From positions 44,888,164 to 44,952,163 of the forward strand of contig CM075941.1 of NCBI GenBank assembly GCA_038030265.1: a stretch of DNA of 64,000 nt. Direction: 5' to 3'. The DNA is from Corythucha ciliata. Taxonomy: Eukaryota; Arthropoda; Insecta; Hemiptera; Tingidae. The position numbers and the translations under genes were made by a program. Shown piece after piece: positions 22,590 to 63,584 of the stretch; position 1 is the stretch's first letter, and each line of letters begins with the position of its first letter. The notes beneath the pieces were generated by a model. That model saw only the letters and a program-made list of their open reading frames with translations. It made no database searches and was not told the origin of the DNA.

Positions 22590-23200
22590 AATCGACGCGG
22601 AATATCGTCAATTCAAGGTTTTCAGCAAGCCCAAAAACCCACAAAATTTAGTACTTTAGCGAGAAACCCCCGAGAAATTAACGTTTCAGAAAGCCCAGGT
22701 CGATGAAGCTGGTTCTAAAGGGAGAAAATCCCGGGAAATGTAGATTTTAATCAAACAGAATCGCAGAAATGCTTTGATTAGAGTGCTATAAACCGCGTAA
22801 CTGTGGTTTTGAATCAGCCGATTCCGCGAAATTTTGGGGGTTCATGAAAAAACTGCGTAATTTTAAGGTTATTTAGCGATTGAAGTATGAGATATTTTAT
22901 TTTTTTAGTGAGCCAGACAAGCATAACTGTTATTTTGGTGAGAAAAATACACAAAATTGGTTTTACATCAACAAAACATCCACAAAATTGGTTTTTCTAT
23001 TAGCCAGAACCGCGAAAATGGGGTTTTAGCGAGAGAAATCCGTGAAATAGTTTCTAGAGGGCCAAATAAGCGAAAATGTTGTTTTAGTGAGTCAGACCTG
23101 CAAAAATGGTTTTTTAGTGCGCAAAAATCCGCGAAATTGGTCTACCGACAGACCGTTGAAAAAATTAAAATTTCACGGCAATTAAAGCCAGAAAATTCCA
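22590..23200 (-). repeat. minisatellite array, family B, - orientation
   Basis: Units such as cgcgaaattggtttttagtg followed by agccagaccc/gagaaatcc, about 30 bp, the reverse complement of the array at 785-2060. Confidence 0.75.
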
Positions 23201-23519
23201 TGACGTTGTTGCTATGTTTCCTTGGAACTTCAATTTAGTAGTTAGCTGCATCCCACCACCAATATACTGTACGGCTTGTCAGCCTGGGTATTTGCAACTT
23301 CAATTTGTCCCCGTATCTTGCGAATTTTACGGCTCATCACACTCTGAAACTTGCATTCGAACTTTAAATTTCTGGACAATATGGCCAACATTATTTAGCC
23401 AAAGCTCATGGGCAAGCTCTAGACAGATAGGTGGGCTGCTTTTCCCATTCCCCTGAGCTAATTGAGAGGGTGGGGGTGGGGGGGTCACGAGTTGCAACAA
23501 GCTTTGGGCTCTGCTGAGA

Positions 23520-23840
23520 TAAAACCCGAAATTCGCTGTTTGGCTGAAATATTATACCCCGAATCTTGCATTTTCACTGCAATTAAGCCCAGAAACAAGC
23601 ATTTTCGGCTGAAATTTTGACCCAAAAGTCACATCGCCACGTATTATTCGTCCATGAACCTTAAGTTTACTGGGTATTCGTCAGCCCCGCGCGCGCTCTG
23701 TCAGAGCCGGCTGCGGTCTTTTCCATCCTCCGCCACGGAGGAGGCCCTCTAAAACTTGCAATTTTGCTCAATATTAACTCCCGCGAAGTCCCGAAACTTT
23801 CAATTTCACAGGCATTCATCGAAGAAAACTTTTAGTACAC
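23520..23840 (+). repeat. minisatellite, family C
   Basis: Phrases gaaacttgcattttc, cgaaatt-gctg and cccgaaactttcaatttcac recur, interrupted by a GC-rich block (gcgcgcgctctgtcagagcc) near 23700. Confidence 0.5.
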
Positions 23841-23845
23841 GAGGG

Positions 23846-23960
23846 CAGGGGCGTAGCCAGCCCTTGGTCCATAGACCTCCACCCCACCCTGGTCCAGAGA
23901 GACCCCAGCAAGAGAACTGGTTTAGTTCTTCCACTCAGATACAGGTGCTTTAAATCGTCA
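23846..23960 (+). mobile_element. hAT-like element end, copy 2
   Basis: CAGGGGCGTAGCCAG at 23846-23860 followed by ccttggtccatagacc and cagcaagagaactggtttag. It is similar to copy 1 over about 110 bp and then diverges into family D repeats. Truncated. Confidence 0.5.
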
Positions 23961-24099
23961 AATTGTTCCCCAGAAACTGAATTTTCATAAAAACGGTCGT
24001 AATCCGTAAAAAACTAACATGTCTGATTGTAAAATATCGTCGAGCCTTCAATTTTTAGGATTTTCTGTCTAAAAACTGACAATGTTTGTAGGAAGGGCT

Positions 24100-25640
24100 T
24101 AGCTCTCCAATACAGGGTGTCCGATTTTTCAACTTCTTGCCTGAGAGACGTTAAAAACTGATATATTTTAACCCAAAACTGAATATTTGACTCTAAAACT
24201 GAATATTTTATTCCGAAACAGACAATCTCACAATCAAAAGCCCAAGTGTTACCCCAAAACTGAAGTTTTCACAACATTACTGGCGATATTACCCCCAAAA
24301 TTCACGTTATACACTATGACTGACAATTTATCCCTAAAACTGGATGTTTTACTCCAAAACTGTCAACTTTGTATTGAAAAATCGGACGATTTTACTATAA
24401 TTCTGGCGATTTGTTCCCATATAAGACGATATTACACCAAAACAAAGACGATTTCAAGCCAAAGCTGACGTGATACCCCAAAAGTAGAGTCGTCAATACA
24501 AAACTGGCAATTTTACCCCCAAAAACATTTGGCGGTTTTACCTTTAAAATGAATATTTTACCCCGAAACTGTTTATTTTATAACGACTCTGCCTTGAAAG
24601 GTCTGATGACGATTATAACGCAACATTGACGATTTCACCACAACACTGACGATTTGTTCCCAAATAAGACGAGATCACACAAAACAGACAACTGCGCGCC
24701 AAAGCTGTCGTGTTACCCCAAAAGATGTCACAACAAAACGTGCCCCAAAACTTTTACAGTTTCACCTCAAAATTGAATATTTTACCCCGAAAATGTCCAT
24801 CTTACCATTAAAAGAACTTTTTTTTTTCAACCATAAAAAAAGGTTTTACTCGAAAACTGATGATTTGACTCCCAACCTGAAGAGTTATTCCGAATAGTTC
24901 ACTACAAAAACTGACGATTTTACCCTATAACTAGTGGTTTTTTCCCCCAAAAGTGATTATTTTACCCCAAAACTGGATATTTTACACTAAAACTGACAAT
25001 TTCGCTCCAAAACTGACGTTTTCCCCAAAAATAAGATTTTACGTTAAAACTGCCGACTCTGTCTTAAAAACTCTGACGAAATTTTCAGTTTTGAGATAAA
25101 ACCACTAATATATATTTTTTAAAGGGTGAAATCGGTAGTTTCGTAGTGAAAATTCAATTTTCTGGTAATTGTTTCAAAGTAGAAACTCGAACAAAAACTT
25201 CTGTTTTGTGGTAAAACCACCAGTTTCGGGATAAAATTTTCATTTTTCAGGAAAAAAGGACAGTTTGAAGGACGAAATCTTCAGTTTTGATATAAATACG
25301 TCACCTTTGGCGTGAAATTTTTAATATTAGACTAAAATCGCCACTTTTCGAGTTGAAATCCTCCAAAACTAAGGATTTCACGCCAAAACTGACGTTTTAT
25401 ATCAAAACTGAAAATTTCAAGTTAATACTAGTGATTTTATCCTCGAACTAAATTTGACAAATTTCCCTCAAAATGAAATTGATGTTTTCACTTCAAAAAC
25501 TGGCGATTTCTCCCTAAAAATAAATTAAGTGGTTTTAACACAAAAATAAAATTTTTACATCGAAACAGGCGATTTTTGTAGCTCAAAAATGACGATCTTG
25601 TAGGTACTCACTATTTTGATTTTTGAACAAAACAACTAAT
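24100..25640 (+). repeat. minisatellite array, family D (~20 bp monomer)
   Basis: Units near AAAACTGACGATTTTACCCC, about 20 bp each and more than 50 degenerate copies. The strand sense flips near 25080-25350, where the complement (ttcagttttg-gataaaacc) is seen, and returns afterwards. Short open frames here are periodic artefacts. Confidence 0.8.
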
Positions 25641-25649
25641 TCTATCACT

Positions 25650-26110
25650 CATATGGCGATTTTAGATTTCGGAGAAGCGTAATCGGAGAAATTGGGTTTG
25701 CAATGAGTTAAACTAGCGGAAATGGTCTATGTTTCGTATGAATAATCTGCAAATATTATTTGTTGAATTAGGCAACCCTCACAAAATTGATTTTCCAGCC
25801 AACGATGCTTACGGTTTTCGCGAAACAAATCCGCGAATTTATGTTTTATAGATAGCGAAATTTCAGTACTTAGTTGGTATTAGGTGTGCCAAATGTGCAA
25901 AAATGTTTTTTGAGGGCAAAATGCACGAAATCAGTTTTAAAATTTGCAAAATTGGGAGGTTTGATGCTATATATGAGATATTTGTCTTTTAGTTGAGTTA
26001 AATCTGCAAAAATGTGTTTTTAGGGCGCAAAATTCCTCGATTTTTTTCTCTTTTTTTTCTTTAGTGAGCGAAATTCGAGGAATGATTTTTTTCGTGTGCG
26101 CGAACGTAAA
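25650..26110 (-). repeat. minisatellite array, family B, - orientation
   Basis: Words such as gcgaaattgggtttgcaatgag, gcaaaattcc and ttttttagtgagcgaaattcg. Degenerate. Confidence 0.6.
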
Positions 26111-26389
26111 AAAATGTGGCGACCCGGTATCTAGGGGTGGGCAGCTGCTTCACTAACGATAAGTCTTCTTCGCTTTCAAGTCTCTAGGCTAGGGCAACTG
26201 GCCACCCCTGACCCCTAGGCTGCCTCGGGGTGATTTTCTCTCTTTTATAGTCCGTTTTTGAGGGGTAGCTTCTCCAAAATGACCAAATTCGAAGGTTTGA
26301 TTCTTCCAGAATACCGAATTTCGCGGGGTTGGCAACGCTCCCCTTAGACTATGAACATTTGTTGCCCCCTCCCCCATTGCATTGTATCA

Positions 26390-26444
<55 letters not shown>

Positions 26445-26850
26445 GACATACCCCACGAAACATAAGCCACGAAAAGCTTCGATTCTGGTTAAATCACGAA
26501 GGAACGCACCGTTTTTGGCCTCTTGCACACTTTTCAGAACGCATAAAGGCAGTGGTCACGTAATGGAAAACTCTTAAGTGCAACGAAGAGCCTCCACGCC
26601 CGCGGACCACGGTTGACCACCTTGCAGTCGAGAAAATTGACCGAAAGCAAGCCCGTACGCTCATTTATGACCACTTTTAGGGGCGATGACAGCCCCCTTT
26701 GGTGCATTTTGATCGGGACCCAATTATACCAGGACCGTGGAGCAGGGGAGGTTTTAGGCTTCGGTGAGGGGGGTGACGGTAAAATGTGTTCTCTCCCCCA
26801 CTTATATCCCATTCGCCTAATTTTCTTGTATAAATAACAGTAGCCCGAAC
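26111..26850. other. gene-free stretch with T49 homopolymer
   Basis: The run of 49 T at 26392-26440 would be a poly(A) tail on the - strand and could mark a retroposon lying to its right. However, I see no RNA polymerase III boxes, no ORF and no clear target duplication. The remainder is unremarkable. Confidence 0.4.
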
Positions 26851-26899
26851 CCGAAATCGCACTCTGTTTTCCAAAAACCGGATTTCGTATTGCAGCGTC

Positions 26900-28220
26900 T
26901 GATACCTGTTTAAGAATATAAGCGAATGTGGTGTGGCGATTTGGTTAAAACAAAAAATCTGGGAATACGGCCCCATAATCCAGAACATTCTACCGAAAAC
27001 CAGGTATTTTCGTTCAATATCTGTTCCCCAAGTCCTGCGGGTTTGGCTCTTTCTAAAATCAAATATGTATCGCAATTGTGTCTATTTTGAACATAAGTTT
27101 CGCTCTATCAAACCCAAATTTTACGGAATTTTGATCGCTCAAAAAAAAAAATTTCGTTGGTTTGGCTCTTCCAACCCCCAATTTTGCGGTCATTCGCTCT
27201 TGGAAAACTGAATTTTACGAATTCTTCCATTAAAAACCCGATGTCGTGGGGTTTGCTCTTTTCAAACCCCGAATATCGTAGGTTTTGCTATTTAAAAAAC
27301 CAATTTCAGAAATTACGCTCTTTCATTCAAACCCCAATTTCGTGAACTTGGTTCCTTTAAACCCTAATTTCAAGGATTTTCGCTCTTTGAAAACAATTTT
27401 TTTTGGATTTGGCTCTTTCAAAACCCAACTTCGGTGATTTACGGTTTATGATAAACCAAATTTTAGGGCATAAATACTCTTTCTATAATTTTTGTTAATA
27501 AGAAAAACTAGTGTGGCTTATTTGAAAAGCAAATTTAGTGACTTTGGCCTTTTCAGACGACAATGTTGCCACGGAAATTCGCTCTTCCATAACCAAATGT
27601 CTTGGATTCGGCTTCTTCAAAATAGAATTTGCCATTTCAAACATCAATTGCACGGTTTTTCCTCTTTTAAAACTCTTCCTTTTCCTGTTTCAAAAACAAA
27701 ATCAACAACAAATTTGTGGCTTTAGTTCTTTCTAAACTCGTTTTAGCAGCTTTGACGCGTTTCAAAAGCAAATTTTTTTGATTTGGGTATCTCAAAAAGC
27801 CAAATTTTGTTATTTTTGCTCTTGAATACCTCAGTTACACGGATTTCCGAACGGAAAACCTCCATGTTCGTCTCCTTCAAATCCCAATGTCGAGCGATTT
27901 TGTTGTTTTATTCCGTAGGCTATGCCTTTTCAAGAGCCAAATTTCGTGGATTTCGCTCTTTCAAAACCACAATTTCGCATAACTTTCAGTCTTTCAAACC
28001 CAATTTTTTTGGAATTTCAGGATTCATGTTTAAACCAAAACAAGTTTCATAGCGTCAGCTTTTTGTTTAGTTTTGGCTAATTAAAAAAATTGATTTGGCT
28101 CATTAAAAACCAAATGTCGTGATTTTGGCTCTTTCATACCACAATTTCTCCCGATTTTCGCTCTTTCATAAACAAATGTCTCGGATTTGGCTCCTTCACA
28201 ATCCAATTTCGCTAATTTTT
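26900..28220 (+). repeat. minisatellite array, family B, + orientation
   Basis: One of the cleaner examples of this family: aatttcgtg-a-ttgg-tc-tttaaaccc units of about 28-32 bp, about 40 copies. Frames of 60-92 codons with repeated Phe/Ser/Lys are read-through of the period. Confidence 0.8.
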
Positions 28221-28294
28221 CCGCAAATTGTGTATACTACCAATTAATACTAAAATGAAAGTTATTTTCTTACTTCCTAGTTCTAGGATCTAAC

Positions 28295-28802
28295 GTCTGT
28301 CCACTTAGTGAAGGACTCTCAAACGTGTTGCTTCATTTCGATAGTTCGATTTGTTCACTCCCACCAAAAATATTTAATGAAATCACCGATTTATAAAAGA
28401 ACTGGATTGCTCATCACTGCTGATAAAGAATAGCCATCAAATAAGCTCCCAAAGTGGATGAGAGGGGTGGAGTTTCAAAGTAAATACCGGAAGAGAGTTA
28501 TGTTGCCATAACTACACAAGGAGAGAGAGGGACAGGGTGATTGTTTATCAGGGGACGACCTGCCCCCTCCACGCCCCTCCAGTCCGCTGTGAGCAATCCA
28601 GGTTTATATATCGTTGAATGAAATTGACAACTGATCAACAACAAACTTTTTCTACGGGCACTATGGTTACGTATAGACGCTACGCAGTGATCATTTGTTC
28701 TAAAATCATTCCCAGTGCGTTATTTTTAGTAGAAGGGGTAAAGGGGAAGATCATTTCACTAAATTCGGGGGCGGGCGAGAGTCCATCACTAAGTGGACAG
28801 AC
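28295..28802. mobile_element. 508-bp TIR element
   Basis: The 26-bp inverted ends GTCTGTCCACTTAGTGA-GGACTCTC at 28295-28320 and 28777-28802 differ at one base. The interior is unique, with no transposase-like ORF, so it is non-autonomous. No clear target duplication (flanks ctaac and tttat). Confidence 0.7.
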
Positions 28803-29037
28803 TTTATATATATGATTAGCTTTCCCTCACATTTGTATCTTTTCACTTTCCCTTCCTTTTTTATTTGCCCCTCCTCCGGTGGCTGTGCTGACGGGGGGGG
28901 GGCGATAGCCACTCCATAAAACCGCCCCTGCCGTGGAGAAATTCGAGCTCAGAGATGAAACTCAATGAGGCCCTTTTCACCTGAGTGAGTAAATGACCCA
29001 GTGCCACCCTCGCTTCCTTGTCGAAAGGCCTATACAT
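28803..29037. other. gene-free spacer
   Basis: Nothing is recognised apart from a G9 homopolymer near 28895. Confidence 0.4.
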
Positions 29038-29340
29038 AAAACCACAGTAAAGCTCCAATCGCAGCCAAACTCCAAAGCCACCAAGAGGGCCCCAACACAG
29101 TATACAATGACCCCATAAGGCCCAACCAAAGTTATGGTTCAACCCCACCAAAGTTGTGTAATTACAATAGAACCTTCAACGACAGCAACGTGTCTCAAGC
29201 ACAATGAAGGCCCAGCCACAGTCGAAGTCCAACCACAGCAAAGGTTCAACCCCTGCAAAGGTCTAACCACAGCAAAGCTCCAAACACAAAGAAAACCCAA
29301 CCACTGCAAATCTCCAACCCCGGTTGAGCTCCCAGTAAAA
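29038..29340 (+). repeat. minisatellite, family G (~17 bp monomer)
   Basis: Degenerate copies of CAACCACAGCAAAGCTC, about 17 bp. The same family recurs at 53265-53500, where a SINE has inserted into it. The overlapping 123-codon frame on the other strand is a by-product. Confidence 0.8.
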
Positions 29341-32300
29341 CTTTCCATTTTTTCTTCATTTTCTTGATTTTTGAAATCCGGGCCCGGGTTAAAGGACCCA
29401 GTGCCCCCCCCCCCTCTCGACAGGCCTGCCGACTGCAGACTCAGGGGCAGCGTAAAGCAACAAAAACGTGACGTTCGTGTAGTTTCCGATATTTGTATGG
29501 TTGGTCTCAACCTTTAGGGCATGGGGACAAGTTCACGCCCCCCCCCCCCGCTGGAAATCGCTTGCGCCCCCCAGGTTGAGAATCACTGTTCTATAAAGAC
29601 CGCAATTTTGGCGCCTCCAAAAATGAACTTCGTGCCTTTAGCTCTTTCAAAAACCAATTTGTCTGTTTTCCTCCGCCGCGCCGGCCCCCGCCACACTCGG
29701 CGGGTAGCACCCGCAATTCCCTAGCCGTTCAGAGAGGACACACGCGAGAATAAGCGGAGAGTTCCACGGCGGGTGTTAATTACCCCCGACAGTCACGTTC
29801 TCAAGCTGATCACACCGCCACCATCACCACTACCTTGTTGGAAGTTGGAACCTTTATCCACTCATGGTGGAAGGAGGGAATAAATAAGCTCTTTCAATTG
29901 TGTAATAGACATGCCCCCCCCCCTCAACCGATGAAAACCAGACTACCTACTTAAAAATAAAGCGCCGTTGTTGGGCTTTATAGGGCGCTATACTACCAGA
30001 TGTAGTTTTAATTCGCGAGGAATTCACCTGTTGCTATTTCCATCCTCTCCTCCCCCTCTACCACCAACAGCCATTCCAACAACATTACTCTCTACCGACT
30101 GTTTCAATTATTAAAGTTTTTAAATAGAAATACAACTTAACCGAACGTCAAATTCTTAAATTTAATTCTCGCGATACATTCCCAATCACGCTTCCATCAT
30201 CATCACAACTTTGAAGACAGGATTCCATCAAGCAACTCCTGACAACGTCACGAATAATACACGTCAACCTCCCGCCCCTCGCCACTGTCGTATAAATTTT
30301 AAAAAATATATAAATAAAGGGCCACGGCACGAATTTACGAGTGGATTTATTCATGGCATTAAATCACGCTATGCGGTAGCTCGGAACCAAACACGACCAA
30401 CCACAGGAATATTATCAGATTAACCAAAAAAAAAAAAGAATTTCTAGGGGCGAGCAAGATCGTGATTTATTTTTGTATAAAAATAACAATCTCGATGAAT
30501 CAGAATTTGAAAAAGTGACAGCAATAACCAAGAGGACGATAGTAGGAAGGAGGGTGACTGAGTGTACTGCAGCGGTTATTCCCTCGGGGCCATTTGTTAA
30601 TTAAGCGTTCAGTCCGTGCTTGTGGACTGGAGGGGGGACGAGTGGGTTTTGAAAGAGGCTGGATGTGGTTGTGTGGGGGGGGGGAGGTTCAAGATATTCT
30701 CTAGGAGAGAAACAAGTCTCGTAATATAAGTGGGTAGGGGGGAGGGGTGATATGGGCGTGCAGAAGAAGGGGGTGAAGAGCACAAAATGAGAAGATGAGG
30801 TACAAGCGAGGTTAATTATTGAATGGACTCGGGGAGCACTAATTACACTCCCCTGTTCCATTATTCCATTTAGGAACTCTTCAATCTTTTCTCTCTCTCT
30901 CCCCCCCTCATCCGTTTTTTGTCTTTTTTTTCGTCAGGTGCGGCTTAACAAAAGCTTCAAAAAGACAAGAAATATAGGAGTCAAGGCGTAAAAGGATAAA
31001 AGATGCTTCAAAAAAAAAAGGAGAAAGCAGAGAAAATGAAATTGGGTTGTTGGGCAAAGGGGTTGCACGAAGGAGGGGAATCAATACGGTTCGTAAATGG
31101 ACGAAGAAAGGAAGGGTTAAGAAAATAAAGGGTTGGCGGTGAAGCATAGGAGATGATAGGAAGGCGGAGGATCCGGAGGGTTTTTTTGAGACTCTCTCCC
31201 GTTGAAAAAAAAAGGAAGGCGAACATAAAACAGGGAACACGGTTTTCGCTCCGGGGTGGGGGGTGGTGGGGTAGTCTCGTGGATAAGGGATGTGGGAGAG
31301 GGTGGGGGGGCACTGAAGGTTGAACGGAGTAGTAAAAACGATGGGTAAAAAAAAAAAGAAAAAAAGTTTAGGTCCTGACAGGAAAGGGACGAAGTTACGC
31401 ACAAGGAGAACGTTCAACCGATTTTCTTTTGTTTTCCACCTTTGAGTCCGTCCACGAATACAACCTTTCCTCACGCTGAGCCCCATGTAACTCGATAAAT
31501 CCTTTGCGGTTTAGTCATGTCGTGGCTTTTATCCCGGATGATGATTTGTCAGTCTACAAAAATTATGTGGTAAAAAGCAGAGAGACGGGTCTCAAGGCAA
31601 TTTCTTCAAAAGGGTTAAAAAGCGGAAAAAAGAAGGGCTCTTTTATAACCCTGAGCCGATGAATATTTCAGAAGGAATCTGTTTTTAAATTTTTCATTTG
31701 GGACTCAACCTTTTTGTCGTCTCGTTACGTTTAAGTGACCCCGGGATTTTACGCAGGTACTACCAGGAGCGTTGAATCTTCTTTTGAAATGAAATCAATT
31801 CGACGAAATTAAACAGAAAATTGATAGGTCCTCAATAAACAATTAAACTCTCCTCCTCCTGGCTGAGTTGAAAAAGTCTCCCTCACCCCACCATACTATA
31901 CTAGAGGCAATTCGTTCTTCCAACTTCTTTTATTGAGTTAAAAATGTTTTACCTCTTTTGCTGTGGGTTGAGGCTTACGGTTTAAGGCCATTCATCCCCC
32001 ACCAACCCCTACCACATCTACCGCTACCTCATTTCAGGTTCATATAAAATTCATTAAGTAGTCCGTTAAAATTCGGGCGTTATTATAAGCGACTTCTGGA
32101 AGCGTGTAAGAAAAAAAAAAGGGGGGTTCAACTTCCTTCAAGTGAATTCCAACCACGCCCTTAAAACCCGGGCAAATAATTCGGTCATTTGGGTTTGAAC
32201 GACGAGAAATGGGTGTTGAGGGTTGATGCGGTGCGGTATGGTAGGGGGGGGGTGGAGAGTGCAGGAGGTTCACGATTGTAACGGCCGTGGCGGTGAGAGC

Positions 32301-32617
32301 TGGTTTTGATGATTATAGTGGTGATGGGGTCGGGTCGCGGGGTTTGGTCTCGAAACGGGGGGTGGGTGGCTGATGTTGGAGGCGGCGGTTATATCGACTT
32401 CATGAAAGGGACCGGCTGCACTATCTGTTGTAGGGTTGTAACAATTTCAGACCCTTTTTCTCATGTTAGTAGTTTAGTACTCGCCCCGCTACCTAAGGGC
32501 TGTCAGTATGAATTAAATTCAATCGTCGTTTTGATAAAACCCCACCAAATTGACCAATATTTTTGTATTCACAAACAGCGTGTTTCTCTAAATAAGAACT
32601 CTGTATTTTTGTTACAG
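29341..32617. other. gene-free stretch
   Basis: Contains a small family B fragment (29580-29660), several C/G homopolymers (29406, 29538, 29914, 30676, 32246) and purine-rich tracts at 31000-31400. The longest frame (30908-31486, - strand, 192 codons) is a Phe/Pro/Ser-rich read of those tracts and has two rival frames over the same bases. No exon of the PLEKHH-like gene was found, although one with the KIRELL-type segment may be hidden here. Confidence 0.4.
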
Positions 32618-61539
<28,922 letters not shown>

Positions 61540-61820
61540 CATTAAGCGCGCTCTAGAAATCCCCGTTCTTTTTCCCTGGCACTTCCATCGAACCTCTTCC
61601 TGTTCGATTCTCTTCCCAATATTTTCGTCCGAAAATACCTTATTGAGATTTTTTGAAATACTCCGTAAAAATATTTATAAATATTTTTATAATAAATAAT
61701 TATAAAAATAGGGGAGTTTTTAATGCCAAAAAGTAAAAAAAATAAGAGCTGTCAAAGTATTAGGCGTAGCTTTATAATTTATGTAATTAAACTATAAAAT
61801 AAACTTAACTTTTTTTTTTA
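61540..61820 (+). terminator. PLEKHH: 3' UTR and polyadenylation signals
   Basis: AATAAA occurs at 61691-61696 and 61798-61803, the second followed by a T9 run at 61811. The UTR is AT-rich and free of the repeat families. Confidence 0.75.
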
Positions 61821-63584
61821 ATGTTTCATCTGGGCATCACTACTTTTAGGTTGTACTCGCAGACGTTGGTTGTACGTATGCAAAAAGTTACCAAACGCCA
61901 TAAAAATCACTCAAATCGTGTTCATTAGTAAATTTAACTAGATCCAGGGGGTTTCTTTTCATTAATCTCAACATTATAACTATAAATAATTTATGCCTAT
62001 CGGTACTATTCTAGTCTCTATTTTGCGTAAAAAAAACAGACCGTCGCCAGAATCGCGTAACAGATCGAAGTCAAAACGTTTATAATTATTATTATCGGGG
62101 TACGAAAGCTGAGAAAAACAGGGAAATAATTTTTCAGTAATTATTATTATTATTTTGTTGTCAAAAAAGTGTAATTAACTAAAAAAGAAGCTATTTTGTT
62201 ACGAATAATGTATAACGTGTCATTTTTTTAATACTAAAAAAAAAGGAAAACGACAAAACAAAAATATAGTCATTAATTTTAACAACGAGCCTTTTCATAC
62301 ATCCTAAAAACGCTCCTCCCGCAATCCATTATCAGTTTTAGGGCTGAATAAAACATTTCTGGCCAAAAGTGGGCAGTCCCCGGTCAATTCTGCCCCTTAT
62401 GAGCCAGCCGGGGTACGATATGCTGACTCCTCCGTCGCTCATCCTCCCAGGGAAAATACCACCAGCTCTTTGCTACGAGCGGTGGATATTCCCAGTTTTT
62501 CGTTGAAAGAATCGTGTCCCCTTGGGAGCTACAAGGTAGGCAACGACAATTCATGACCATTCGGTCTTGAGAACGCTTGCATAATAAACAATGCTGGAGG
62601 AGTGCTCCTTCCACCTTCTCACAGCTCTAACTTGTTTTGCGACTACGAGACATTTTCAAAAACGAAAAGGATTCTGTAGTGACTTTTCTTATACCGTATT
62701 GTACCGTCAACGAATCATTTGAATTTTTTTTTCGAAATTTAAATTGCACAGTACAAGTTTAATGGAAAATTTTGGCTAAATGACAAATGACGATGAAACG
62801 CCCATATTTGTACCGAAGAAAAAACATTTAGCAACACTCAGGAATTACCCAGATATAACGTTGGGCCTTCTCTGTGGAATTACAAGCCTTCTACGTGGAA
62901 GAACAGCGTCATTTGTTGGAAAAATCACTGGAGTTGGATGAGCCGAAAACAACCCCAGAAACTCAAAGTTTTGGCCATTATTACAAAATCCCCGAAGGGG
63001 TTTTAAAAAAAAATGTAATGGCGGTGGGAGAGGGGTTGATGGGATCTGGGGCACGAATTACGAAGACCCTCGGACAAAAGCGTTCATCTGGGCGCGGGTT
63101 TCTCTCACAGGGGTAACATCCCCCCCCCAAGCTGAATGGCGCATCTCCCACCCCCACCCAAAGTCATCCCTCACCTATCACAAGCACCGAAAAACTCAAC
63201 GTGGGGAACAAATTTGCGCAAATCAATATATTATATAAGATGCACTGTCCGTCGACCTGGACATCGTTAAATATACAGCGTTAACGCGTTACAGGCTGGG
63301 AAAATTAGACATGTGCTCCCTAAAAAATCGCACAAAGCTGGAAAAAATTTTAATCCCTTTCGGGGGTTTGGAATAAGTAACTGTGAGTTTGTGACGCATT
63401 TTGGCTGAAGCTTAGGCGTGGTGATTTTGGCACTTTTACGGGTTTTCAATTATATCACTCCTTAACGACGCACGAAGAAACGCTAATTTCGTTGCTAGTG
63501 TGAATACATCGCCAATGCACACAAAAATTGAGAAAAATCACTAATTCGCCGATAAATGGGGAAAAAATATTTACCCTAAATCGT
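61821..63584. other. intergenic stretch
   Basis: No supported gene. A 76-codon Cys/Trp-containing frame at 62384-62614 (- strand) is unrecognised. A few family A words occur at 63470-63550. C/G homopolymers lie near 63119. Confidence 0.4.

Noticed and set aside
26392..26850. Retroposon on the - strand ending at the T49 run
   Set aside because: No promoter boxes, coding remnant or matching flanking duplication could be found, so the run is reported only as a homopolymer.
30908..31486. 192-codon open frame on the - strand
   Set aside because: It is Phe/Pro/Ser-rich, read from purine tracts, and rival frames of 95 and 101 codons cover the same bases. No domain or splice evidence.
62384..62614. 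Cys/Trp-containing 76-codon frame as a gene downstream of PLEKHH
   Set aside because: No family is recognised, there is no initiation or splice context, and a short frame of this size is expected by chance.
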